Of a DNA stretch of 64,000 bases, positions 17,272 through 27,937 are shown one piece after another (the stretch's first letter is position 1; each line of letters opens with the position of its first letter). A program made the translations under genes and the position numbers. This DNA is from CAVTSA01 sp963737225 (GTDB taxonomy: Bacteria; Chloroflexota; Dormibacteria; Dormibacterales; Dormibacteraceae). The notes under the pieces are model-generated. The model saw nothing but the letters and a program-made list of their open reading frames with translations, had not been told where the DNA came from and searched no databases. The stretch is from positions 89,196 through 153,195 of the forward strand of contig CAVTSA010000006.1 in assembly GCA_963737225.1 (NCBI GenBank), in the 5' to 3' direction.

Positions 17272-18246
17272 GTGCCCGATAGCGGTGGGTTCGTCCGGGA
17301 TACCGAGCCGTTCCGGCGTGAGCTGCTGGCCCACTGCTACCGCATGCTCGGGTCGATCGAGGACGCGGAGGACGTGGTCCAGGAGACCTACCTGCGGGCG
17401 TGGCGATCCTACGGCCGGTTCGAGGGACGTTCCTCGGTGCGTACATGGCTCTACCAGATCGCCACCAACAGGTGCCTGACCAAGCTGGCGGAGCGGGGCC
17501 GGAGGTTCCTGCCATCCGGCATTTCCGGCCCCGCACCGGATCCTGATGCGTACCTGGACGAGGCCGGCCCAGAGGTGCAGTGGCTGCAGCCGGTGCCGGA
17601 TGCGATGGTGATCCCGGACTCGGCGGATCCCTCGACCATCGTGGCCGCGCGCGAGGGGCTGCGGCTGGCGCTTGTCGCCAGCTTGCAGTACCTTCCGCCG
17701 AGGCAGCGGGCAGTGCTGGTCCTCCGGGATGTGCTGGCGTTTCCGGCCGGCGAAGTCGCTGCGTTGCTCGGCACGACGGCGGCGTCGGTCAAGAGCGCGT
17801 TGCAGCGCGCCCGGGCCCGGTTGGGCGAGCTGGCTCTGGCCGACGGCCAGATCACCGAACCGGCAGCGCCCAACGCGCGGGCTCTCCTCGATAAGTACAT
17901 CGCCGCGTTCGAGAATGCCGACGTTGCCGCGCTGGAGCGCCTCCTCCTCGAGGACGTCGCCCTGGAGACGACACCGATGCGTACGTGGTTCGCCGGTCGC
18001 CACATCTGGATGCCGTTCCTGCGCGACCACCTCCTGGGATCGCCCGGTGACTGGCGCATGCTGGCCACCAGCGCGAACGGGCAGCCGGCCGCGGCGGCGT
18101 ACACCCGCGACCGGCGGGGGATCTACCAGCCGTACGGAATCTGCGTCCTCACCGTCAGCGCCTCAGGCATTCGCCGGATCTCCTCCTTCGGCGACGGGAA
18201 GCTGGTCGCCAGGTTCGGGTTCAGAGCCGGCACTCCAGAGGGGTAG
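17272..18246 (+). CDS. ECF sigma factor with C-terminal SnoaL-like domain
   Basis: A 324-residue sigma-70 family protein. Region 2 (residues 12-75) has ELLAHCYRMLGSIEDAEDVV then QETYLRAWRSYGRFEG and WLYQIATNRCLTKLAERGRR; region 4 (about 140-190) has LVASLQYLPPRQRAVLVLRD and the HTH AGEVAALLGTTAASVKSALQ. A SnoaL-like tail (about 205-320, LLDKYIAAFENADVAALERL) follows, as in SigG/SigJ-type ECF factors, where it tunes activity in place of an anti-sigma factor. No anti-sigma gene is adjacent, which fits. The GTG start at 17272 lacks a clear ribosome site. Confidence 0.88.
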   Translation: MPDSGGFVRDTEPFRRELLAHCYRMLGSIEDAEDVVQETYLRAWRSYGRFEGRSSVRTWLYQIATNRCLTKLAERGRRFLPSGISGPAPDPDAYLDEAGPEVQWLQPVPDAMVIPDSADPSTIVAAREGLRLALVASLQYLPPRQRAVLVLRDVLAFPAGEVAALLGTTAASVKSALQRARARLGELALADGQITEPAAPNARALLDKYIAAFENADVAALERLLLEDVALETTPMRTWFAGRHIWMPFLRDHLLGSPGDWRMLATSANGQPAAAAYTRDRRGIYQPYGICVLTVSASGIRRISSFGDGKLVARFGFRAGTPEG

Positions 18247-18452
18247 GCCGCTCGGCTCTCCCGATCGCCGGAGACCTGACGGTCGGAGGGGCAGGGATGC
18301 AGCGCGGCGGCGGTCATCGTCAGCCCGTCCGCGGGCAGCCTCTCGGACAGCGAGGTGTGCGAGCGATTCCTTTCGAGGTTTCTCGGGGTCTACCGGGGGT
18401 GTAGGAAGCCGCCTTCGACCACTCGAAGGCCAAGGAAAGGAAGCGACGTGTC

Positions 18453-19453
18453 ATGAACATCCCCACGACCATGCGGGCCCTCCAGCAGACGACCCTGAAC
18501 GGGCCACGAGACCTGCGCTTGATCACCGACGCGCGGGTGCCGAGCCCCGGCCGGGGTGAGATTCTGATCCGGGTCACCGCCGCCGGCCTCAACTTCGTTG
18601 ACATCTCGCAGGCCCGCGGTACCTTCGCGGGCAGCCCCCGGCCGCCCTACCTGGCGGGCATCGAGGGCGCTGGTGAGGTCATCGCCGTCGGCGCCGGGGT
18701 GGCCGGCCTGGAGCCCGGCGCCCGCGTGATCGGCGCCGGCATCGCAGGTGGCGCCTTCGCCGAGTACATGGTGCTGCCCGCCGCGGCGGCGCTCCGTGTT
18801 CCCGGGGGCTGGGCCGACGAGCAGGCGCTGGGTTTGGCCGTGAGCTCGCCGACCGCACTCGCGGCGCTCAGACCGCTCGGCAGCCTCGTGGCAGGCGAGA
18901 CGGTGCTTGATCCATGCCGCCGCCGGCGGGACGGGCCAGACCGCGGTCACGATCGCCAAGCACTACGGGGCGACGGTGATCGCGGCCGCCGCGCTGGGCA
19001 AGCACGACACCGTGCGGGCGCTGGGCGCAGACCACGTCCTGGACTCTCGCAGCCCCGATCTCGCCGGCGAGGTGCTCCGGTTGACCGGCGGCACCGGCGT
19101 CGACCGGGTCCTGGAGTCTGTCGGCGGCGCCACCTTCGAGGCCAGCCGGGCCGTGACCAAGCGGGTGACGGGCCGGGTGGTCGTCTACGGCCTCGCCGGC
19201 GGGGACGCCGCCATGACGAATTGGTGATCTGGTCTACAGGCATCCGATACACGTCATCGGCCTGAACATCGGGATCCTGATCGGGGCCGCACCGCAGATC
19301 TTCGGAGAGGTCATGGCTGAACTCTTCGCGCTCATCGCGGCGGGGGTCCTCGGCCCAGGCCGGCCCACCACCTATCCTCTGGCGGACGGCTCGAAGGCTC
19401 TCGCCGAGCTGGAAGCGCGGACGACCGTGGGAAGATCGGCGCTGCTGCCCTGA
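18453..19453 (+). pseudogene. Zinc-less MDR/quinone oxidoreductase, two frameshifts
   Basis: Reading three frames in turn gives a near-complete medium-chain reductase: MRALQQTTLNGPRDLRL, the N-terminal domain to SLVAGETVL, then IHAAAGGTGQTAVTIAKHYG, then DLVYRHPIHVIGLNIG to ARTTVGRSALLP. Single extra bases appear to lie near 18903 (GTGCTTGATCC instead of GTGCTGATCC) and 19225 (TTGGTGATC instead of TTGGGATC). Otherwise the codons are intact over about 330 residues, so either a very recent loss or assembly indels. An RBS-like GGAAAGGAAG precedes the ATG at 18453. Confidence 0.78.
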
Positions 19454-19909
19454 GAATCCCCGGCACCGGACCGGTGACGCAGGACACCGAGGTTTCCGCG
19501 ACGGATGCGGTCGTGAGCCGTGAGCAGCTTCCGATGCCGACTCATGCACCGCGGTCCGCCATGGGGACCCGCCGATGGATTTGTAGCACCCGTCCGGGCG
19601 GACGTCCTTCGTTCGACCGACCCCCGTACCGTCGGTGACACCCGAGGACTCCTCTGGTCCCTTCACTCTGGGCCCGGTCCGCGCCGCGCGTACCCCGGGC
19701 TTACTTGTCTGATCGCCTATGGGACTCAAAACCTCAACCCCTGGTGTCGCCTTCAGGCTTTCGTTCATGACGGAGTCCAACGAGGTTGCCAGGTCAGGGG
19801 TCTCCGCGAGGGCCCGGTGAGATGAGCGGTCTCGATCCTGGTGGCGCGCGGCGGCCGGCCTGGACGGCGGCCGGCCCCGGGTCCTGGGACTGCCCTGGGG
19901 TCCAGAGCG
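19454..19909. other. Intergenic, no gene recognised
   Basis: About 455 bp. Open frames exist, but none gives a recognisable family and codon-position bias is weak. A less GC-rich patch near 19700-19760 could hold the promoter for the antiporter that follows. Confidence 0.45.
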
Positions 19910-21136
19910 TTGACAGCGGGAACGCTTCAGACGCTGCTCTTCATCGGCCTCATCGCGGCCGTCGCGCCGGTGATCGCCGATCTGGGCCGGCGTATCCGCC
20001 TGCCGGCGGTGGTGGTCGAGATCTGCTTGGGGATACTCGTGGGCCCTGCCGTGCTCGGCCTCGCGCACCCGGACAGCGTGATCAACGCTTTCTCAGATCT
20101 GGGTCTTGGGTTCCTCATGTTCCTGGCCGGATACGAGATCGACCTGGCACGCATCAACGGTGACCCCCTTCGTCGGGCCACGGCGGGATGGTTGCTCTCC
20201 CTGGTACTCGCGCTGATTGTCGCGTTCAGCCTGGTGTCGACCGGGTTCGCCCTGAACACGATCGTGATCGGGATGGCTCTCACCACCACCGCTCTCGGCA
20301 CCATCCTGCCCATGCTGCACGACGCCGGTGTCCTCGAGTCCGGGTTCGGCCGTCACATCCTCGCCATCGGTACGTTGGGCGAATTCGGTCCGGTGGTGGC
20401 GATCGCGGTCCTCCTCACCGGCAAAGACCCCTTCGCCACCGCCGCCCTCCTCGTGCTCTTCCTCGTGATCGCCGTCGCCACCGCGTTCCTTGCCATGCGG
20501 GCACATCCTCCGGCCTTCGTTTCGCTTCTGCGCCGCCAGCTGCGGACGAGCGCGCAGCTCCCGGTCAGGGTCGCCGTGCTGATGATTCTCGTGCTCGTCT
20601 TCATCGCCTCCCGACTGGGTCTGGATGTGCTGCTCGGTGCGTTCGCGGCGGGCGTGGCCGTCCGACTGTTCGCAGTGGGAGAGGACAGTGAGATCATCCG
20701 CGGCAAGCTCGAGGCGATCGGCTACGGCTGGCTGGTTCCGATCTTCTTCGTCGTCAGTGGGATGCACTTCGACCTGCACACCTTTGTCGAACGCCCGGTC
20801 ACGCTGTTCCGGGTCCCACTGTTTCTCGTGCTGTTCCTGATCGTCCGGGGCACCCCAGCGCTGCTGCTCTACCGGGGTCGCATGCCGTTGCGCGAGCGCG
20901 TGGCTCTGGCGCTGCTTTCGGCAACCGGGCTGCCACTGATCGTCGTCATCACGACGGTCGGCGTCGCTACCGGCCGCATGTACCCTGACAACGCCGCCGC
21001 ACTCGTCGGCGCGGGCCTGCTCTCGGTTCTGACCTTCCCGGTCGTGGGACTGGCGCTGCTGGGTCGCGGGACCAACACCGGGGTCCCCGACGAGGTCGCT
21101 GCCGGGCATGAGATCGAGCCTGGCGTCGAGGCGTAG
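19910..21136 (+). CDS. Cation:proton antiporter (CPA2/Kef type)
   Basis: About 408 residues with 11-12 membrane helices in the CPA2 fold: LRLP-like RRIRLPAVVVEICLGILVGP near residue 30, DLGLGFLMFLAGYEIDL near residue 65 with the ion-binding Asp-containing AGYEID turn, TTTALGTILPML near residue 125 and LGEFGPVVAIAVLL. There is no TrkA-N domain at the C-terminus, so it is a bare antiporter, probably K+/H+ or Na+/H+. A TTG at 19910 (LTAGTLQTLLF) gives the best membrane-protein start; a GTG at 19841 would add 23 Arg/Pro-rich residues. Confidence 0.85.
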   Translation: MTAGTLQTLLFIGLIAAVAPVIADLGRRIRLPAVVVEICLGILVGPAVLGLAHPDSVINAFSDLGLGFLMFLAGYEIDLARINGDPLRRATAGWLLSLVLALIVAFSLVSTGFALNTIVIGMALTTTALGTILPMLHDAGVLESGFGRHILAIGTLGEFGPVVAIAVLLTGKDPFATAALLVLFLVIAVATAFLAMRAHPPAFVSLLRRQLRTSAQLPVRVAVLMILVLVFIASRLGLDVLLGAFAAGVAVRLFAVGEDSEIIRGKLEAIGYGWLVPIFFVVSGMHFDLHTFVERPVTLFRVPLFLVLFLIVRGTPALLLYRGRMPLRERVALALLSATGLPLIVVITTVGVATGRMYPDNAAALVGAGLLSVLTFPVVGLALLGRGTNTGVPDEVAAGHEIEPGVEA

Positions 21137-21401
21137 GAGGATGGCGCCGGCCGGCGGCGATGGTGGCGCCGGCAGGAGCGCTTCCCCTCGGCGGTGCCGA
21201 AGGTTTTGTCTTATGGATGCCGGCCCATGACTCGCGGTGACCTGACCCGCGCTTAAGCTCGCTCCACCGTCATGCCACCCCCAGCCTCGCTTGCCGCAGG
21301 TGAGAGTACTGCTGCGCGCTCTCCGCGGGGTCGCCAAGCCGCAGCCGCTGCCCGGCAGCTTCGTGGGCCCACAAACGTAATGAACGTGCGTGGATTGAGA
21401 A

Positions 21402-23123
21402 GTGACTGAAGTGAAGGCTGCTGAGGCGGTCCGCCCAACTCGACAGAGTGGCGCGGCAATGGTGTTGTTCACGCTGGCGGCCGGGCAGTTCTTGATGACG
21501 CTCGACAGCTCGGTCATGAACGTGTCGATCGCGACTGTTGCCAAGGACGTCGGAACCACCGTCACCGGGATTCAGGGGGCGATCACCGCGTACACGCTGG
21601 TGATGGCCGCGTTGATGATCACCGGCGCCAAGGTCGGGGCGCTGATCGGCCGCAAGCGCGCGTTCGCGATCGGTTGCGTGGTCTATGGGTGTGGGTCCTT
21701 CACGACCGCCCTGGCACCCAATCTGCCCGTCCTGCTGTTCGGATGGTCGTTCCTGGAGGGCGTCGGCGCCGCCCTCATACTCCCGGCGATCGTGGCACTG
21801 GTGGCGGCGAACTTCGCCGCCGAGCGCAGGCCCGCGGCCTACGGACTGGTGGCGGCGGCGGGGGCGATCGCCGTCGCCGTCGGACCGCTGATCGGCGGCT
21901 TCATGACGACCTATTTCTCCTGGCGCTGGGTGTTCGCGGGCGAGGTGCTCGTGGTCCTTATCATCCTGCTGCTGACCCGCCGGATGGCCGACGCCCCTGT
22001 CGGGACGCGTCCTCGCATCGACCTGGTCGGGGCCGTCCTGTCCGCTCTCGGCCTGGGGCTCTTCGTGTTCGGCGTTTTGCGGTCGAGCGCGTGGGGCTGG
22101 ATCCAGGCCAAACCGAACGGTCCTTCGTGGGTAGGGCTTTCACCGACCCTCTGGTTGATTGTCGGCGGCCTCTTCGTGATCTGGCTGTTCTTCCGCTGGG
22201 AGGCTCATCGGGAGGCCACGGGTAAGGAGCCGTTGGTGCGTCCGGCCATGCTCCGCAACCACCAGTTGAGCGGTGGTCTGGTGATGTTCTTTTTCCAGTA
22301 CATGGTGCAGGCCGGGCTCTTTTTCGTCATCCCGCTGTTCCTTTCCGTCTGCCTGGGCCTGTCCGCGCTGGCCACCGGAGCTCGGCTGCTGCCCCTCTCG
22401 GTCACGTTGCTCGCTGCCGCCATCGGGGTCCCGCGGCTCTTCCCCACCGTCTCGCCCCGCCTGATCGTGAGAATCGGTATACTCGCGCTCCTGGCCGGGA
22501 CGGTCGTTTTGCTTGGGGCGCTCTCCACGAGCGCGGGAGCGGCGGTGGTGTTCGTGCCCCTCCTCCTGGTCGGCCTCGGCATCGGAGCCCTCGCGTCGCA
22601 GCTTGGCGCCGTGACCGTCTCGGCGGTGTCGGACGAGGAAAGTCCGGAAGTCGGTGGGCTTCAGAACACGATGACCAACCTCGGTGCCTCGCTGGGCACC
22701 GCATTGGCCGGCTCGATCATGATCGCGGTCGTCACCTCCGCCTTCCTCGCCGACGTTCAGAAGAGCCCGGCCATCCCGCAGGAGGTCAAGTCCCAGGCGC
22801 AGGTGGAGCTCGCCGATGGGGTCCCGTTCGTGTCGGACGCCGACCTCCATGCCGCGCTCGACAAGGCCAACGCGAGCTCCGCCGCGACCGAGGACGCGCT
22901 CGAGGCGTACAGCAAAGCGCGAATCGTCGGCCTCCAGGCCGGCCTCGCGATCCTGGCCGTGCTCTGCGTGATCGCCCTTTTCTTCGTCCAGCGGATCCCC
23001 GTCATCCAGCCCGGAGCGGCCGGCAAGAGCGACGAGGATGGGGACCAAGGCGGCCGCGCGACACCGAGCGGTGTCGACGACCGCGACCCGGGGAGAGTGG
23101 ACGGGCTGAGCCAAACGGGCTGA
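21402..23123 (+). CDS. MFS drug-efflux transporter (DHA2, 14 helices)
   Basis: A 573-residue DHA2-type exporter. It shows LDSSVMNVSIATVAKDVG in helix 1 (motif D1), GAKVGALIGRKRAFAIG after helix 2 (motif A) and AAAGAIAVAVGPLIGGFM in helix 5 (motif C of exporters). A long periplasmic loop (about 450-510) precedes the last helix. Members export drugs or metabolites in exchange for protons. The GTG at 21402 begins MTEVKAAEAVRP. No regulator is adjacent and the substrate is unknown. Confidence 0.87.
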   Translation: MTEVKAAEAVRPTRQSGAAMVLFTLAAGQFLMTLDSSVMNVSIATVAKDVGTTVTGIQGAITAYTLVMAALMITGAKVGALIGRKRAFAIGCVVYGCGSFTTALAPNLPVLLFGWSFLEGVGAALILPAIVALVAANFAAERRPAAYGLVAAAGAIAVAVGPLIGGFMTTYFSWRWVFAGEVLVVLIILLLTRRMADAPVGTRPRIDLVGAVLSALGLGLFVFGVLRSSAWGWIQAKPNGPSWVGLSPTLWLIVGGLFVIWLFFRWEAHREATGKEPLVRPAMLRNHQLSGGLVMFFFQYMVQAGLFFVIPLFLSVCLGLSALATGARLLPLSVTLLAAAIGVPRLFPTVSPRLIVRIGILALLAGTVVLLGALSTSAGAAVVFVPLLLVGLGIGALASQLGAVTVSAVSDEESPEVGGLQNTMTNLGASLGTALAGSIMIAVVTSAFLADVQKSPAIPQEVKSQAQVELADGVPFVSDADLHAALDKANASSAATEDALEAYSKARIVGLQAGLAILAVLCVIALFFVQRIPVIQPGAAGKSDEDGDQGGRATPSGVDDRDPGRVDGLSQTG

Positions 23124-23234
23124 ACATTGCCTCGACGGCGACTGGTGCGGTTGCGCGCGGCAGCGGTCGGGCGAGGGGCCCACAGGCCATCAACTGGTCA
23201 CGTGTTGTCTCATGTCTCGCAATCCGTCCAACCG

Positions 23235-24431
23235 ATGAAGGTTCGAGGCGAACGTCGTCTACGCGGCGGGACTGGTGCAGGGCATCGTGCTGGTGACCTT
23301 TCCCGCGGCCAGCACCATCTTCACCGATCCCAAGGCGTACGGCCTGTCCAGCACCCAGTACGGGACGCTGTTCCTGCCCCAGGTCGTCTTCGCTGTCGCC
23401 GCATCTCTGCTGGGGGGAACGCTCGCCCGCCGCTTCGGGACCAAGCGCGTCTACCTGGCCGGCCTGGTGGCCGATCTGGCTTCGATGATCTTGCTGCTCG
23501 TCAGCCAGCTCTTCGTGGCCGACCATGCGCTCGCCTACGGACTGCTCCTGGCGGCCACGGCCAGTCTTGGCGCCGGATTCGGTCTCACCACACCGGCAAT
23601 CAACACGCTGACCGGCGCCTTCCACCCCCGGTCGGTGGACACGTCGGTGCTCACGCTGAACGCCCTGCTGGGACTGGGGACGGCGCTCGCTCGGTGTTCG
23701 TCGCCCTCTTCGTCGGCCTCGGCTTCTGGTGGGGGCTCCCCGTCATGTCCGCCGTCCTGATCGCGGTCCTGATCGTCGTGAGCGCGCCGTTGCCGCTTCG
23801 AGCGAACGTTTCGGCCAATTCCCGACCGGCCCAACGTGGCAGCGGCGTTCCTGCCCGGTTCTGGCTCTTCGCCGCGTTCGCGGTGCTCTACGGCATCTGC
23901 GAGACGATGAACGGCAACTGGGCCGAGGTCGACATGACCCAGCACCTTAGTGCCTCCGCCACCCAGGCATCGCTCGCGCTCACCGCGTTCTGGGGAATGG
24001 TCACGGTCGGGAGGGTGGTGTTCGCGCTTCTGCAGCGATGGTTACCCACCTGGCGCACCTATCACGTGCTGCCATTCGCACTTTCCGTCGTGTTTGTTCT
24101 GATCGCGGTGCTGCCGCACGGATCCGCGTGGCTGGGCGTGCTCGCCTTCGGAGCTGCCGGCCTCGCCTGCTCGGCCCTGCTGCCGCTGACCATCAGCTTC
24201 GGGCAGGAGCAGCTGGCCGTGATGTCGGCGTCAATCGCAGGCGGCGTGATCGCCTTCTACCAACTCGGCTATGGCATCGCGGCCTTCGGCGCCGGACCTC
24301 TCCAGAACGCAGGACTTCCGCTTCCCGTGATCTTCGGGGCGTCGGCGGGCGCGGCCCTCGTGCTGGGTGGGCTTGCTTTCGCCGTCGGTCGACGCCACCC
24401 CGTGCCTGAGCACCTCCACCCCCGGCCATAG
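23235..24431 (+). pseudogene. MFS transporter, frameshifted
   Basis: Two frames join to a 12-helix MFS protein: VVYAAGLVQGIVLVTFPAAS to ALLGLGTALA, then VFVALFVGLGFWWGLPVMSA to VGRRHPVPEHLHP. The break is near 23693, where one C seems lost (GCTCGGTGTTC for GCTCCGGTGTTC). The N-terminus also lacks a start in frame; an ATG at 23235 is one base out. The motif GTLARRFGTKRVYLAG is a normal MFS motif A. It could be restored by two single-base corrections. Confidence 0.72.
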
Positions 24432-24540
24432 ACGGCGTGGCGTATCAGGGGGAGGGCGCTTCGACCTGCGCGCTCGGTGGCCCCCGCATCGCCTCCCCCG
24501 AAGGTGAAGCCGAGCGCACTCCTGGATTGCCCGGCGACCC

Positions 24541-24562
24541 GGTCCGCTCGCGCGAGCGGACC
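24541..24562. terminator. Perfect 22-bp palindrome between convergent genes
   Basis: Positions 24541-24562 read the same on both strands (arms of 11 bp, from GGTCCGCTCGC to its complement, no loop). The site is in the 156-bp gap between the convergent MFS and HtrA genes, the usual place for a bidirectional terminator. There is no T-tract on either side. A protein-binding palindrome is the alternative. Confidence 0.5.
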
Positions 24563-24587
24563 GCTCGCACGCGCGGACCGATGCGGG

Positions 24588-25694
24588 TCAGGAAGAGGCG
24601 GGCTGGGCGCCGAGCGTCACCGTTGTCGTCGCGGTGCTGCCGCTGCGCACATATTCGATCTCCACCTTGTCGCCCGGCCGGTCGGTCAGGGTGAGGGCCT
24701 GAAGCTGACTGGGGTCAGTGGCGGCCTTGCCGTTGATCTTGGTGATGATGTCTCCCGGCTGGAGCCCCGCGCTGGCGGCCGGCCCTTCAGGCACGACGCC
24801 CGCGACGTACAGTCCCTCGCTGGTCCGCGCCTGGGCCGCTGCGGCGGGCGGGATCTGATCGACGGCGATGCCGAAATAGGCATGGTTGACCGTCCCCGTC
24901 TCGATGATCTCGTTGGCGACCGACCTCGCGAAATCGGACGGGATCGCGAAGCCCAGCCCGACACTGCCCGCGCTGGACTGCCCGCTGGCATTGGGAACGG
25001 TGGCTCCGGCCGAGGGGACGCCGATGAGCTGGCTGGAGCAATTGGTCATGGCTCCGCCGCTGTTGCCTGGATTGATGGCGGCGTCGGTCTGGATGGCGTC
25101 CACCAGAAGCGCGGTCTCGCCGTTGTCACCCGGGACCCCGATCGTTCTGTCGGTCGCGCTGACGATGCCGGAGGTAACCGTGCTGGAGAGGCCCAGCGGC
25201 GCGCCGAGGACCACGACTGGCTGGCCGACGACGACGCTGCCGGAGGACCCGAACGCGATCGCCGGCAAGCTGCGACTGACGTTGACCTTGATCACCGCGA
25301 GGTCGGCCTGAGGGTCACGCCCGGTGATCGTGGCGGGAGCGGTCTGGCCGTCGCTGAACAGCACGCCGACACTGCCGCCGGGGACCGCAGCCACCGAGAT
25401 CACATGGTTGTTGGTCAGGATGTAGCCGTTACTCCGGATGATCTCGCCCGAGCCGGTGCCGGCGCCCTCGGGGCCGCTCGCAGAGATCGTGACGACGGAG
25501 GGAAGGACACGATTCGCCACGGCCGTGGCCGAGCACACGTCGGGGTTGGACGCGGCCGCCGCGGAAGTGGTCGGCGACGTCTTCCCAGTGATGAACCAGC
25601 CGGCGAGTCCGCCGGCGACAAGTGCCACCACCACGGCACCTGCCAACCACCACGGAACCCTCCGCCTTGGAGCGTCGACTCGCTGGGTTTGCAT
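24588..25694 (-). CDS. HtrA/DegP-type membrane-anchored serine protease with PDZ domain
   Basis: A 368-residue protein: short cytoplasmic N-terminus, one membrane helix (about 15-36), then a trypsin-like domain with the triad His97 (YILTNNHV), Asp131 (DPQADLAVIKV) and Ser212 (INPGNSGGAM), and a C-terminal PDZ domain (about 280-365, GLYVAGVVPEGPAASAGLQP). This is the layout of envelope quality-control proteases (HtrA, HhoA, PepD). The ATG at 25694 has GGAGGG 6 bp upstream. Alone on its strand. Confidence 0.92.
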   Translation of the reverse strand: MQTQRVDAPRRRVPWWLAGAVVVALVAGGLAGWFITGKTSPTTSAAAASNPDVCSATAVANRVLPSVVTISASGPEGAGTGSGEIIRSNGYILTNNHVISVAAVPGGSVGVLFSDGQTAPATITGRDPQADLAVIKVNVSRSLPAIAFGSSGSVVVGQPVVVLGAPLGLSSTVTSGIVSATDRTIGVPGDNGETALLVDAIQTDAAINPGNSGGAMTNCSSQLIGVPSAGATVPNASGQSSAGSVGLGFAIPSDFARSVANEIIETGTVNHAYFGIAVDQIPPAAAAQARTSEGLYVAGVVPEGPAASAGLQPGDIITKINGKAATDPSQLQALTLTDRPGDKVEIEYVRSGSTATTTVTLGAQPASS

Positions 25695-26080
25695 GTTGTT
25701 CCCTCCGCCTTACCGACCGCGGAACCAGTCGACGGGAAGCCGACGTGAAACAGACCATGCGCCCCGCGACGGTTGCCACTCGAGAATTCCGCCGGCTCGT
25801 TTCAAACGCGCCGGCACAGCTCACCCGTGATGATGCCCCGGCTTGCCGCGATCAGAGGACCGAATAGTCAGGCGGGTTAGACAGATGCCAGGCGCACGCC
25901 CTGGATGGCTCCTGGACAGCAACGGGGTCGCCGATATTGTTCTTATGGAACCGGATCACATCGACCAGAGGGTCTGGTTAAAGTGGTATGGCGGACTGTC
26001 AGGGCGCGGGGAGATATGGGTCGGGAAGCACCGGCAGCGGGCTGCACACGGCGGGGCGTTTGTTGTGGCACCATCATGCG
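25695..26080. other. Intergenic, no gene recognised
   Basis: About 385 bp upstream of both the HtrA gene (minus strand) and the K+ channel remnant (plus strand), so it should contain both promoters. The stretch 25930-25995 is less GC-rich. No recognisable protein on either strand. Confidence 0.45.
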
Positions 26081-26940
26081 GTGGCTGACTGCCCTGGTGC
26101 CGACAACCGGCCGGGCCAGCCTCGCTCGCAACGTCATGCCGGCTTCATCAAGCGGTTCGACGCCTGGATGCAGGTGCCGATCATCGTCTCGGCCATCTTG
26201 CCTCTGGTGGTGGTCCCCCAGTCCAACGGGTGGGTCGGCGTTGTGGTTGGCGTCGTCACCTGGCTCGTGTTCCTGACGGACTACGTGGTGCACGCGGTCT
26301 GTGTCGACCGCTACTGGCGGACCGGGTTCGGCTGGTTCGACCTCTTCATCGTGATCGCCACCGCCCCCTGGTTCCTGATCCCCGCGGCTCAACCGGGCCA
26401 GTTCGTCGTCGTGCTCCGCCTGGCGCGGCTCGCCCGCCTGGTGATTGCGACCAAGGGAGCGCGGCGCCTGCTGGAGCGGCTGGGCGCCGTTGCCCTGGTG
26501 GCGGGCGGGGTGGTCGTGACCGGCTCTTTCGTCGCTTACCACGCTGAGCACGCGACGAACCCCGAATTCGCCACCGTTGGCGATGCCTTGTGGTGGGGGA
26601 TCGTCACGGTGACGACCGTCGGCTACGGCGATATCGTCCCCAAGACTGAGGCCGGGCGCTGGGCGGGGGTTGTGATATGGTCAGGTCGCGACCTTGGGAC
26701 TGCTCGCCGGCTCCCTGGCCAGCTTCTTCCGGCCGGAAGACGATCGACCAAGCCCCGCTTCGGCGAGGAGCGACGTTGTCCGAGGTCCAGGGATCCTGCC
26801 CTGCAGGCGCTGACCACGGAGGTGTCGGCACTGCGGCGCCAGGTGGAGGTCCTGTCTGTGCGGCTGGTGACCGCGCTGGGCGACCTGACCTCGGAGCACG
26901 CCGGTCGGACCCTGCGGGCCAGGCGAGCAGCCATAGGATT
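26081..26940 (+). pseudogene. Voltage-gated K+ channel-like protein, frameshifted
   Basis: From a GTG at 26081 the frame encodes a six-helix channel: an S1-S4-like part (FIKRFDAWMQVPIIVSAILP, DYVVHAVCVDRYWRTGFGWF, VVVLRLARLARLVIATKGAR with S4-like arginines) and a pore with the selectivity filter TVGYGDIVP near 26625. The sixth helix is broken: at about 26677 the frame shifts (TLGLLAGSLASFFRPED continues in another frame) and near 26770-26800 it shifts back, recovering a coiled-coil tail LTTEVSALRRQVEVL. Two compensating indels; no clean stop is visible before the hydrolase gene. Confidence 0.75.
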
Positions 26941-27027
26941 TGGCCCGACGGTCGGGCGGGGCGCTGAGCCGCGACGGCTTTCCAGCTCTCGGGGGCGTCG
27001 GCGGACGGAGTTAAGCAAGGAAGGAGA

Positions 27028-27867
27028 ATGGACGCGATGGACCGGACCCCGGAGGAAAGAGCGTTCACAGGGCCGGACGGGACCAGGTTCGCCTATGTGG
27101 ACCTTGGACAGGGAAGGCCCCTTGTCCTCTTACACGGTTGGTCCAGCAGCCTTCGCTGGTTCAGTCGCAACCTGGCCGATCTGGCGCGCGATCACCGCGT
27201 GGTGGCCCTCGACTTCCGTGGCCACGGCAGCTCCGAAAAGACGGCGTCGGGTCACACGATGGAGCAGTACGCGAGAGACGTCCACGACTTCATCGCGGGC
27301 GTCGGCGCCGTGGACTGCATCCTCGTTGGTTGGTCAATGGGCGCCATCGTGCTCTGGAACTACGTCATGCAGTTCGGTGCCGGCCAGGCCGGGGGCATGG
27401 TGTTCGTCGGCCAGAGTGCGAGCGACCTGATCACCCCCGAGTACGAGCACGGCGTGTTCTCCGAGGCTGACGTGCACCAGTTCATGTACGACCTGCAGAT
27501 GACCCGGGAAGGGCGGGTCCGGGGACACATGGAGTCGATGGTCAAGAACCCGCTGTCCGAAGAGGACCTCACGTGGATGACGGAGGACTACCTCCGCTGT
27601 CCCGCTCACATCGCCTCGGTCTCCTTCTACCACCAGACGATGGTCGACTCCAGCCCCGCCTTCTCGATCATCGACTTCCCCTCCCAGGTCTACTTCGGTG
27701 TCGACCCCAAGATGTACAAGCTCGCCCACGGTGAGTACCTGGCGAGCGTCATCCCCGGTTCCGAGCTGGTCGTGTTCGAGGACAGCGGGCACGTGCCCAT
27801 GTGGGAGGAGCCCGCGCGATTCAATCGAGAGCTTCGTGCGTTCGCCGCCAGGGTGCTGCCTGGATAG
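27028..27867 (+). CDS. Alpha/beta-hydrolase
   Basis: A 279-residue alpha/beta-hydrolase: oxyanion loop PLVLLHGWSSSLRWF near residue 31, nucleophile elbow GWSMG (Ser103) and C-terminal His in EDSGHVPMWEEP. The cap region is rich in Met and acidic residues (EADVHQFMYDLQMTREGR). Similar proteins are esterases, haloperoxidase-like or C-C hydrolases; the substrate cannot be inferred. AAGGAAGGAG ends 1 bp before the ATG at 27028. It is followed by a TetR-type regulator on the same strand. Confidence 0.85.
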   Translation: MDAMDRTPEERAFTGPDGTRFAYVDLGQGRPLVLLHGWSSSLRWFSRNLADLARDHRVVALDFRGHGSSEKTASGHTMEQYARDVHDFIAGVGAVDCILVGWSMGAIVLWNYVMQFGAGQAGGMVFVGQSASDLITPEYEHGVFSEADVHQFMYDLQMTREGRVRGHMESMVKNPLSEEDLTWMTEDYLRCPAHIASVSFYHQTMVDSSPAFSIIDFPSQVYFGVDPKMYKLAHGEYLASVIPGSELVVFEDSGHVPMWEEPARFNRELRAFAARVLPG

Positions 27868-27937
27868 CGCCGGAGCGCAACGGGGCCGGCAGCACGGCAT
27901 CGAAAAGTCCCATCCGGTCGCTTTGCGTTCGGGGCGA